Assembly (NCBI GenBank): GCA_026393775.1
Contig: JAPKZM010000270.1
Span: 1-14,426 of the forward strand
DNA length: 14,426 nucleotides
From: Candidatus Aminicenantota bacterium
GTDB taxonomy: Bacteria; Acidobacteriota; Aminicenantia; UBA2199
Direction: 5' to 3'
The notes below the pieces were generated by a model that worked only from the letters and a program-made list of their open reading frames with translations, was not told where the DNA came from and ran no database searches. Positions 6,641-12,659 of the stretch are shown here, in pieces; the first letter of the stretch is position 1; each line of letters starts with the position of its first letter. The position numbers and the translations under genes were made by a program.

Positions 6641-7814
6641 CCTGGCCTTCGCCCTGCTGCTGCCATTCCTCTTTTTGATCGATGTCTCGATCGCCGGCTG
6701 CTATATCCTTTTGACCATGATCCTGCTTATATTCCTGCATCACTTGCTGCGCGGGGGCGAATTTCCTGTGCCGCCGTTTTTTTGCTATTTTTTCGCCGCT
6801 TATGTCTTTTTTACCCTGTTGGCCACCGTCTTCTCGGTCGATCGGGCAACCAGCATCCGCGACAACAAGGAGCTGCTCATTTTCCTGCTGATCCCGCTCT
6901 ATCTCTGGCTGATCGATTCCTGGAAGCGGCTTTGGCTTTCCGTATGGACCGTGCTGGCCGCAGCGGTATTTTCGTCGCTGGTGGGGATCGTCACGGCCTT
7001 CAGCAGGGGCTTCGGCAAGGAGGTTTTGCTCGCGCAGCGCTTGCGGGGATTTACCTCGCACTGGATGACCTATGCCGGCCTGCTGCTGTTTCCCTTCATC
7101 TTTTTTTTCGTGCTGCTGTTGCTGGGGAATGGGAAAAAACGGGCGCTTGTCATATCGGGAGCGCTGGGGGCTATGCTGGCCGCCGTCGCCTTCTCCCTGA
7201 CGCGCAACGTCTGGCTGGGCATCGCTGTATCCCTGGCGCTCTTCCTTGCTTTTTTCAAGCCCCGATACGCCCTGGCGCTGGCACCGCTGCTGGTGGTCCT
7301 GGTCGTGCTGGCGCCGTCGGTGGTCAGGACCCGCGTGCTGTCCATCGTCGACCTGAGGGACAGTTCCAACCGCGACCGGATCTACATGTTCTATTCGGGA
7401 TGGCGCATCTTCCAGGACCGTCCCTGGACCGGGGTGGGGAGCGGCAATATCGAAAAGGTCATCGCCGGCAACGAGAAACGCTACCGCCATCCCCAGGCCG
7501 AGAAAATCAACATGCACCTGCACGATAATTTTCTACAGATATTGGCTGAAAGGGGGATGTTCGCCCTGGCCAGTTTCCTGCTGGCCTGCTTGTTCATCAT
7601 CCTGCAGCTGCTCAAGTCGCTGCGGTCCAGAACGGGGGAGTGGCGCGTCATCACCATTGGCGTCCTTTTTGCATTCATCGGCTTTCTGATCGCCGGCCTG
7701 TTCGAATACAATTTTGGCGACAGCGAAATCAAGTTCATGTTGTTTTATTTTTTAAGCCTGCCTTTCCTAAGCCTAAAAGGGGAGAACCATGTTCAATCCA
7801 AAACGAGTCAATGA
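6615..7814 (+). CDS. O-antigen ligase / polymerase family membrane protein (WaaL/Wzy_C)
   Basis: A 399-residue inner-membrane protein with roughly eleven or twelve hydrophobic segments. It probably joins undecaprenyl-linked O-polysaccharide to the lipid A-core on the periplasmic side. The Wzy_C signature is present: TRNVWLG (197-203), then a large periplasmic loop with DRPWTGVGSGN (268-278) and HLHDNFLQILAERG (301-314), which holds the conserved His-Asn-rich motif. GLFEYNFGDSE (361-371) is the typical final motif. The ATG at 6615 has AAAAGG 5-6 nt upstream (about 6603-6608); the open frame starting at 6567 would lie inside the preceding gene and is not used. It overlaps the glycosyltransferase gene by 26 nt and the rfaE1 gene by 26 nt, so translation is probably coupled. 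Ligase rather than polymerase is inferred from the heptose-core neighbours. Confidence 0.85.
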   Translation: MRSTSSLNNLAFALLLPFLFLIDVSIAGCYILLTMILLIFLHHLLRGGEFPVPPFFCYFFAAYVFFTLLATVFSVDRATSIRDNKELLIFLLIPLYLWLIDSWKRLWLSVWTVLAAAVFSSLVGIVTAFSRGFGKEVLLAQRLRGFTSHWMTYAGLLLFPFIFFFVLLLLGNGKKRALVISGALGAMLAAVAFSLTRNVWLGIAVSLALFLAFFKPRYALALAPLLVVLVVLAPSVVRTRVLSIVDLRDSSNRDRIYMFYSGWRIFQDRPWTGVGSGNIEKVIAGNEKRYRHPQAEKINMHLHDNFLQILAERGMFALASFLLACLFIILQLLKSLRSRTGEWRVITIGVLFAFIGFLIAGLFEYNFGDSEIKFMLFYFLSLPFLSLKGENHVQSKTSQ

Positions 7815-8766
7815 GATCTGTTCCAGTTTCTCCGCAAAGAAGATCCTGGTCTACGGGGATATCATCCTGGATCGCTATGTGTTCGGACAGGTCGAACGCA
7901 TTTCCCCGGAAGCCCCGGTACCGGTGGTCAGGGTCAGTTCGGAAGAATTGCGCTTGGGCGGTGCCGGCAACGTCGTGGCCAATATCGACCATCTCGGTGC
8001 CGGTGGCCTGCTGCTGGGAGTCGTTGGCGACGATGCTTTTGCCGCTGAAATATTGAAGATAAAAAAAACCGGAAATTTGTTGATCCAGGATCCGCAGAAT
8101 CAGACCATCAGCAAGACCCGGATTATTTCCCAGCGCCAACAGATCGTCCGCGTCGACCGCGAGGAAAAGATCATCCTCAATCCGGCGCTGCTGGAGCAAC
8201 TCGGGGCGCGGGTGAACTCCGCCCAGATCGATGCCATCATCGTTTCCGATTACGGCAAGGGAACCGTGAACGCCGAGGTGATGGCCATGTTGAAGGAAAA
8301 GGCCGCCACGGGAGGCATTCCCCTCATCGTCGATCCCAAGCCGCCCCATTTTGCCTTTTACCGTGACGTGACCGCTATCACCCCCAACCTGAAGGAAGCC
8401 GAGGCGATGTTCGGCAGAGCCATCGACTCCGATGATGACGCCGTCCTGGCCTTGCAGCATATCCGCCGCAAATACCGCACTCAATTCACCCTGATTACCA
8501 GGGGCGGCAACGGGATTTCAGCTGCGGCCAAGGGCGGCAAGATATTCCATCTGCCCGCTTTCAGCCATGAAGTGTTCGATGTCACCGGCGCCGGCGATAC
8601 CGTAGTTGCCGTTTTTACCCTGGCCCTGGTCTCCGGAGCCTCCTTGCGCGAGGCGGTGGCCCTGGCCAATGCCGCCGCCTCCATTGTGGTGGAAAAAATC
8701 GGCACGTCGCAAGTCAGCCCGGAGGAGTTGAGAACCAGGATCGCCTATATCCAGAAGCGACATTGA
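7789..8766 (+). CDS. rfaE1: D-glycero-beta-D-manno-heptose-7-phosphate kinase
   Basis: A 325-residue ribokinase-family (PfkB) cytoplasmic kinase that phosphorylates heptose 7-phosphate at C1 on the way to ADP-heptose for the LPS core. Visible features: GDIILDRYVFGQVERISPEAP (23-43) and GGAGNVVANI (57-66), which are diagnostic of the HldE kinase domain; DYGKGT (154-159); ITPN (197-200); and DVTGAGDT (264-271) with the catalytic base D270 and the anion hole. It corresponds to the kinase half only. The adenylyltransferase half of bifunctional HldE is absent, so a separate rfaE2 must lie elsewhere. The start ATG has GGGGAG 4-5 nt upstream. It overlaps the ligase gene by 26 nt and the next gene by 4 nt (TTGA). 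Identification is secure. Confidence 0.94.
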   Translation: MFNPKRVNEICSSFSAKKILVYGDIILDRYVFGQVERISPEAPVPVVRVSSEELRLGGAGNVVANIDHLGAGGLLLGVVGDDAFAAEILKIKKTGNLLIQDPQNQTISKTRIISQRQQIVRVDREEKIILNPALLEQLGARVNSAQIDAIIVSDYGKGTVNAEVMAMLKEKAATGGIPLIVDPKPPHFAFYRDVTAITPNLKEAEAMFGRAIDSDDDAVLALQHIRRKYRTQFTLITRGGNGISAAAKGGKIFHLPAFSHEVFDVTGAGDTVVAVFTLALVSGASLREAVALANAAASIVVEKIGTSQVSPEELRTRIAYIQKRH

Positions 8767-9863
8767 CCCGGCTGCAGTTACTTAAAACGTTGGCCCCCGG
8801 CTTTCTGCCGTTGGTCGTTTACATCATCGCCGACGCGCTGTGGGGGACAAAAGTCGGTCTGGCCGTGGCTGTTGTCTCCGGGTTCGTCGAGCTGGCGGTC
8901 TCCTATGCCAGAGAGAGAACGTGGGACCGTTTCGTCCTGTACGACACCCTGCTGATCATCCTGATGGGCGGCGTCTCGCTTTTGCTGGACAACGACATTT
9001 TTTTCAAACTGAAACCGGCTTTGGTGGAACTGGTCTGTTGCCTCCTTCTGGGCGTATCGGTCTACTCCCCGGTGAACATCATGCTGGCCATGTCCCGCCG
9101 CTATCTCAAGGGCATGGAAATGGGCGAGGAGCAGGTCCGGGCGATGACGCGCAGCATGAAGGCGTTGCTGGTCATCATGCTGGGTCATACCGCTTTGATC
9201 GTCTACGCCGCATTCGCCCTGCCGCTGCGCGCCTGGGGGTTCATTTCCGGCGGATTGTTCTATATCCTGTTTGGTGTCTATTTTTTGGCGGAGTGGGCCC
9301 GCGGCAAGCGGAGAAAGCTCCAGCAGCGAGAGCTATTTGCCGACGAGGAATACTTCGATCTCGTCGACGGCGAAGGCAAGGTCCTCGGCCAGGCGCCGAG
9401 GAGCATCTGCCATTCGCGCCCCGGCTTCCTGCATCAGGTGGTTCACCTGCATATCGTCAACGCCAAAGACCAGATTTTTTTGCAAAAACGATCGTTGCAC
9501 AAGCAGATCCCGCCGGGAAAATGGGATACGGCCGTGGGCGGGCATGTGCAGAGCGGCGAAAGGATCGAACCGGCCCTGAAGCGCGAAGCCGGAGAAGAGC
9601 TGGGCCTGCGCGATTTCAATGCCCTGCCCCTGACCCGTTACCTGTGGCAGAGCGAATGCGAGTCGGAACTGGTTTACATGTTCGTCGCCCGCAGCGAGAG
9701 CCCCTTGCGTCTCAATCTGCGGGAGATGGAAGACGGCAGGTTCTGGAGCATCAAAAAGATCAAGGCCGCTCTAGGCAGAGGGATGCTGACCCCGAATTTC
9801 GAATTTGAATTTCCCATCCTGCTGGAGCATTTTTTCGGCAACGAAAAAAAAAGGGGGCGGTAA
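8763..9863 (+). CDS. YciB-like membrane domain fused to Nudix hydrolase
   Basis: A 366-residue two-part protein. Residues 1-180 are a membrane domain with about five or six helices. Its pattern LPLVVYIIADALWGTKVGLA (15-34) and LMGGVSLLLDNDIFFKLKPAL (67-87) closely follows inner-membrane septation protein YciB/IspA, including the Asp-Ile-Phe-x-Lys-x-Lys-Pro element. A basic linker (179-190) leads to a cytoplasmic Nudix domain (about 193-345). Its Nudix box is complete, G260-x5-E266-x7-R274-E275-x2-E278-E279-x-G281-L282, so it is probably active. FDLVDGEGKVLGQAPR (198-213) resembles the IPP-isomerase/YfcD branch. The TTG start at 8763 overlaps the rfaE1 stop as TTGA. No strong ribosome-binding site is seen, so coupling is likely. 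The C-terminal codons run into a terminator hairpin. Likely substrate: a nucleoside- or prenyl-diphosphate at the membrane, by inference only. Confidence 0.82.
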   Translation: MTRLQLLKTLAPGFLPLVVYIIADALWGTKVGLAVAVVSGFVELAVSYARERTWDRFVLYDTLLIILMGGVSLLLDNDIFFKLKPALVELVCCLLLGVSVYSPVNIMLAMSRRYLKGMEMGEEQVRAMTRSMKALLVIMLGHTALIVYAAFALPLRAWGFISGGLFYILFGVYFLAEWARGKRRKLQQRELFADEEYFDLVDGEGKVLGQAPRSICHSRPGFLHQVVHLHIVNAKDQIFLQKRSLHKQIPPGKWDTAVGGHVQSGERIEPALKREAGEELGLRDFNALPLTRYLWQSECESELVYMFVARSESPLRLNLREMEDGRFWSIKKIKAALGRGMLTPNFEFEFPILLEHFFGNEKKRGR

Positions 9864-9878
9864 GCAAAACCGCCCCTT
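9843..9878 (-). terminator. Intrinsic terminator of the tRNA transcription unit
   Basis: Read on the minus strand, a GC-rich stem (9870-9876 pairing with 9854-9860, extendable by about two pairs) with a 9-nt loop is followed by an uninterrupted run of about nine T (forward A at 9844-9852). This is a strong rho-independent terminator 15 nt beyond the tRNA-Glu gene. In the plus direction the same hairpin is followed by only two T, so it would stop the LPS operon weakly. The stop codon of the Nudix fusion gene (9861-9863) lies in the loop. Confidence 0.8.
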
Positions 9879-9892
9879 GGATGAATTTCGTA

Positions 9893-9964
9893 TAGCCCGT
9901 AGCGGAATTGAACCGCTCTTATAAGATTGAAAATCTTATGTCCTAACCGATAGACGAACGGGCC
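9893..9964 (-). tRNA. tRNA-Glu (anticodon UUC)
   Basis: A full cloverleaf of 72 nt folds by hand. The acceptor stem is GGCCCGT with ACGGGCT (first pair G-U). The D arm has the GGTTA loop. The anticodon stem TAAGA/TCTTA encloses loop TTTTCAA with anticodon TTC. The variable loop has 4 nt, and the T arm AGCGG-TTCAATT-CCGCT carries the TTCAA motif. The discriminator is A and CCA is not encoded. It lies 7 nt downstream of tRNA-Lys on the same transcript. Confidence 0.95.
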
Positions 9965-9971
9965 ATGAAAA

Positions 9972-10044
9972 TGAGCCGTGTTGGACTCGAACCAACGGCA
10001 CCCGCCTTAAAAGGGCGGTGCTCTGCCAACTGAGCTAACGGCCC
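9972..10044 (-). tRNA. tRNA-Lys (anticodon UUU)
   Basis: A 73-nt cloverleaf. The acceptor stem is GGGCCGT with ACGGCTC (one G-U pair at position 2-71). The D arm is GCTC-AGTTGGCA-GAGC. The anticodon stem CCGCC/GGCGG has loop CTTTTAA and anticodon TTT. The variable loop is GTGCC, and the T arm is GTTGG-TTCGAGT-CCAAC. The discriminator is A and no CCA is encoded. It is the first of two tRNAs in the unit. Confidence 0.96.
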
Positions 10045-10060
10045 AACTTGGACCGTCCTA

Positions 10061-10089
10061 TATGTAACATATTTAACCGGGTATGTCAA
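10061..10089 (-). promoter_or_regulatory. Promoter of the tRNA-Lys/tRNA-Glu unit
   Basis: On the minus strand, a perfect TTGACA (10089-10084) is followed by a 17-nt spacer ending TGT and then TACATA (10066-10061). This gives an extended -10 (TGn) element. The predicted start is about 10 nt before tRNA-Lys. A perfect -35, ideal spacing and the extended -10 fit strong stable-RNA transcription. Confidence 0.7.
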
Positions 10090-10136
10090 TCTCCAGGACT
10101 GGTCAGAATCCGGCACCAGGCATCACGCCAGACGAT

Positions 10137-10805
10137 TTAACGCAGGTAAAAATTGAGGCCCACGGTGGCTGTTATTCCCCCCAGATCCAGCAATTCGAAT
10201 CCTTCGAAATACCCCGACAGCTGGCCCCGCAAATACTGGTATTTACCCTCCAGGGCTAATGCCACGCTGGGAAGAATATGGAAAACCAGGCCGGCCCGGC
10301 CATTGAAACCGATACTGAAGGTTTTTGTTTCAGCGAAGCCTTCCTCTATAAAGCCATCGGGGAATATGACGAATTCTCCATATTGCTGGTACGTCCAGCT
10401 ATAAAGGCCGACCCCGATGCCGAAATATGGGAAGAACTCAAAGCGATGGCCAAGGGGGTAAAATTTCAAATTCGCTTCGATGGGAGTGATGCGCAGCGAA
10501 ATATTTTGGAAGATGGGGCTGTCATCCTGGTAGGTGTAATCCCTGTACTGCGTGTAAACGTCCTTGGCATAACTGCCGATTTCCATTGAAAATGAGGCAT
10601 GGCGGCCGAGAAAAATTTCAAATTCAGCGCCGTAATAAATATCGAGCAGGTCGGCTTTGTTGAAAGCCAGGTTGAACATGTTGTCCGCCCACAAGTCTGA
10701 GCGCAGAGAAGGCGAGAAAATCCCTATTTTAAGATTGATGCTCTGGGAAAATAGGATCCCCGTTCCCAGGCCTATGAATAACAGTAAAATGAATGTGCGT
10801 TTCAT
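10137..10805 (-). CDS. Outer-membrane beta-barrel protein
   Basis: A 222-residue exported protein. The signal peptide is MKRTFILLLFIGLGTGILFS, with cleavage about residue 20. The rest alternates short amphipathic strands ending in aromatic residues. The stretch ITPIEANLKFYP...FFPYFGIGVGLYSW is the pattern of small eight-stranded barrels (the Opacity/OmpW-like porin group, OMP_b-brl), and the last strand ATVGLNFYLR ends the barrel, though with Arg rather than the usual terminal Phe. The ATG at 10805 is fixed by an ideal ribosome-binding site (AGGAGGT, 4 nt away); the open frame continues to 10943 but has no such site. It is third in line after the TlpA-like and thioredoxin genes, 76 nt downstream, and probably co-transcribed. 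The ligand or role is unknown. Confidence 0.82.
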   Translation of the reverse strand: MKRTFILLLFIGLGTGILFSQSINLKIGIFSPSLRSDLWADNMFNLAFNKADLLDIYYGAEFEIFLGRHASFSMEIGSYAKDVYTQYRDYTYQDDSPIFQNISLRITPIEANLKFYPLGHRFEFFPYFGIGVGLYSWTYQQYGEFVIFPDGFIEEGFAETKTFSIGFNGRAGLVFHILPSVALALEGKYQYLRGQLSGYFEGFELLDLGGITATVGLNFYLR

Positions 10806-10810
10806 TTTAA

Positions 10811-10816
10811 CCTCCT
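10811..10816 (-). promoter_or_regulatory. Ribosome-binding site of the beta-barrel gene
   Basis: AGGAGG on the minus strand, 5 nt before the ATG at 10805. It is the best Shine-Dalgarno match in the window. It decides the start against the longer upstream frame and suggests high translation. Confidence 0.8.
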
Positions 10817-10881
10817 GCCTTTCTGAATGCATACCAAATGCCAACTTGAGGCAGCCCTTTTTGTTGGAAAGTGTCCTTTTA

Positions 10882-11187
10882 TCAGGACAGCAGGTGTTTG
10901 ATTTTTTCGGCTTTAGGCAGAGAGTTAAAGCGGGCGATTTCATGCGCGCCTTTGAACAGAATCAGCGTCGGCACTCCGAGAACGAAGAACTTGCTGGCGA
11001 TCGCCGGTTCGATGGTGATATCCACTTCATATGCGCCAATTTTTAAGCCTGTCAATTCGGCCAGCGTGGCCGGCAGGGTTTTGGCAATTTTTTGACAGGG
11101 GGCACAGCCAGGAGAACTGAAATCGAGAATGGTGTAAGGCCTGGAGCGCAGTTTTTGTTCCAGTTCAGCCAAGTTGATTTTTTCCAT
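10882..11187 (-). CDS. Thioredoxin-family protein (CAPC active site)
   Basis: A compact 101-residue thioredoxin fold. The beta strand YTILDFSSPGC leads into the active site C28-A-P-C31, followed by QKIAKTLP; the cis-Pro loop is GVPTLILF (70-77). Both redox cysteines are present, so it can act as a dithiol reductant or oxidant. The second residue of the active-site pair is Ala instead of the usual Gly, which may shift its redox potential. There is no signal peptide, so it is probably cytoplasmic, unlike its upstream partner. The start ATG (11187) shares its A with the TAA stop of the TlpA-like gene (TAATG), indicating coupled translation. The length is slightly below typical thioredoxin (about 105-110). 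Confidence 0.87.
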   Translation of the reverse strand: MEKINLAELEQKLRSRPYTILDFSSPGCAPCQKIAKTLPATLAELTGLKIGAYEVDITIEPAIASKFFVLGVPTLILFKGAHEIARFNSLPKAEKIKHLLS

Positions 11188-12413
11188 TATTTTTCCGCCA
11201 GCAAGGATTTGATCAGATCCGAGATCTGCCGTGAATTGCCGGCCCCCGACTTGAAATGAACCACAACGCCGCGGCGATTGATGAAAACCAAAGTGGGGAT
11301 TGCCGTGACGGCATAGGCGTCAAAGCTGAGCCCTTCTACGGCTATGGCTATTGGGTAGGTGATCGTTTTTTTGCCCAGGTAATTTTTAATAAGGGCCAGT
11401 TCTTCGGCGACACTGACCATTTCCCGTTTTACTGTGTCATCGTTGTAGCGGCCGTACAGTTTGCTGTAGCCGATGATCTGCAGGCCTTTACCCTGCCACT
11501 GCCGATATTCATCCAGCAGAACGGGCATCACTTCCCGGCAAGGGTCGCACCATGGAGCCCAGAAATCGATCACCACCACCTGCCCCCTGAGGAAGGCCAG
11601 GTTCAGCGGCGGGGAATTGAACCAGGTCTCCGCCTGCAGGGGAGGCGCCGGCTGGTTGAGGAGGGCGAGTTGCTTGAACTCCGCCTGCAAGTTGGCTTGC
11701 AGGTCCGGATCGCTGTTCAAAGCCATGGCTTTTTTCAGGTACTCCTTGGCTTTCTCCGGCTGCCGCTCATCCTTGGCCAGAGCTGCCAGGTTGGCATAGA
11801 CCCTGGTTTTATATGGCAGCAGGGTTGTCGGCAAATCCGGGCTGGCCAGGAATTTCAGCGAATACTCTTCCCTGACCGCGCGTTGCGGACTCGAAAAAGC
11901 AAAGGCCAGGTAAATATCGAAAAACTGGGTATCTTTTTTCAGCCGGGGTTCAATCTCTCTGAACAAGTTCTGCGCGTCGGTACTGCGGCGCCGGATCAGG
12001 TTGATGATCACTTTTTGCAGCTTGGCCTCTAGCGCCAATTCGGATCGGGCTTGGCTCAGCCGGTCGATGATTTTTTCGGCGTCGTCGAATCGGCCGACTT
12101 CAATCTTGATCTTGCTGCGCAGCAGATCGAGCTGGTCGCTGCCGGCGCGGCCCTCCTTTTCCTGGAGCAAGGCGGACAATGCCGCTTTTTTTTCAGCTTG
12201 GAGGCGGGTGTAGGCGGCGAACATCTTATCCAGGTCGCGGCCGGGGCGGATATTTTTCATGCCGCGGTCCAGTTCTTTAGCAAGCCGGTCGTACTTGGCT
12301 ATGCATTCGGCATAGGCCTTGGCCATTTGCCTCGACTCTTCCAGCGCCGATCTGGAATGGCAGAAAGACAGAGTCAGCAGTAGAAACAGTGCCGGCCATA
12401 TTTTGCTTGCCAT
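11187..12413 (-). CDS. Exported TlpA-like thiol-disulfide protein with N-terminal helical (TPR-like) region
   Basis: A 408-residue protein. The N-terminal signal ASKIWPALFLLLTLSFCHS could be a lipoprotein signal with C18, but the preceding LSF is a poor lipobox, so simple cleavage is possible. Residues about 25-250 are helical. At about 205-235 a TPR-like repeat is visible (YANLAALAKDERQPEKAKEY). The C-terminal domain (about 252-408) is TlpA/ResA-like: VVVIDFWAPWCDPCREVMP holds the active site W288-C289-D-P-C292, and the cis-Pro is in AIPTLVFINRRG (about 372-383). It probably reduces or monitors periplasmic disulfides, with the TPR region binding a partner. The ATG at 12413 has AAGGAGA 5 nt upstream. 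It is first in an operon with the thioredoxin and beta-barrel genes. Confidence 0.85.
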   Translation of the reverse strand: MASKIWPALFLLLTLSFCHSRSALEESRQMAKAYAECIAKYDRLAKELDRGMKNIRPGRDLDKMFAAYTRLQAEKKAALSALLQEKEGRAGSDQLDLLRSKIKIEVGRFDDAEKIIDRLSQARSELALEAKLQKVIINLIRRRSTDAQNLFREIEPRLKKDTQFFDIYLAFAFSSPQRAVREEYSLKFLASPDLPTTLLPYKTRVYANLAALAKDERQPEKAKEYLKKAMALNSDPDLQANLQAEFKQLALLNQPAPPLQAETWFNSPPLNLAFLRGQVVVIDFWAPWCDPCREVMPVLLDEYRQWQGKGLQIIGYSKLYGRYNDDTVKREMVSVAEELALIKNYLGKKTITYPIAIAVEGLSFDAYAVTAIPTLVFINRRGVVVHFKSGAGNSRQISDLIKSLLAEK

Positions 12414-12455
12414 AATTTCTCCTTGCAGCTCCGCAAAACCGCTGAGGGCAAAGGA

Positions 12456-12484
12456 ATTTTATCACAGGCACCCCTGATTTTCAA
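12456..12484 (-). promoter_or_regulatory. Promoter of the TlpA-like operon
   Basis: Minus strand: TTGAAA (12484-12479), a 17-nt spacer ending TGA, and TAAAAT (12461-12456). Both boxes match 5 of 6, with an extended -10 TG. The start would be near 12449, giving a leader of about 36 nt before the ATG at 12413. Confidence 0.65.
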
Positions 12485-12531
12485 ACCGGGCAGGCGGGTT
12501 GAAAAATTTTATTTGACCCAGCAAAGCTGAA

Positions 12532-12594
12532 TAAGAACCTTTAAAAATAAATTGGTTACGCAAAAAATCTTGACAATTTATTTTAAGGTTCTTA
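12532..12594. repeat. Long imperfect inverted repeat in the divergent intergenic region
   Basis: The left arm (12532-12554, 23 nt) and right arm (12574-12594, 21 nt) are reverse complements except for two extra bases in the left arm (one T and one A in homopolymer runs). They are separated by 19 nt. Both arms are AT-rich and contain AAGAACC / GGTTCTT ends. The right arm fills the spacer between -35 and -10 of the plus-strand promoter almost exactly. Confidence 0.8.
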
Positions 12595-12598
12595 CTAT
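12570..12598 (+). promoter_or_regulatory. Promoter of the pseudokinase gene
   Basis: TTGACA (12570-12575, perfect), a 17-nt spacer and TACTAT (12593-12598, 4 of 6). The start would be near 12605, leaving a leader of about 55 nt that includes a (TA)5 tract at 12619-12629 and the ribosome-binding site GAGG (12651-12654). It is embedded in the inverted repeat, so a dimeric regulator could block it. Confidence 0.6.
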
Positions 12599-12659
12599 TG
12601 CATTTAACTTTCATTTTGTATATATATATGGCTATAAAAAATTTATCAGCGAGGTAAAC

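Noticed and set aside
10872..10889. Six-base-pair hairpin at the end of the small thioredoxin gene
   Set aside because: No T tract follows in the minus direction, so it is not called a terminator; at most it is an RNA stability element within the operon.
12619..12629. (TA)5 tract in the leader of the pseudokinase gene
   Set aside because: It is too short and in an AT-rich leader; slippage control cannot be argued from one sequence.
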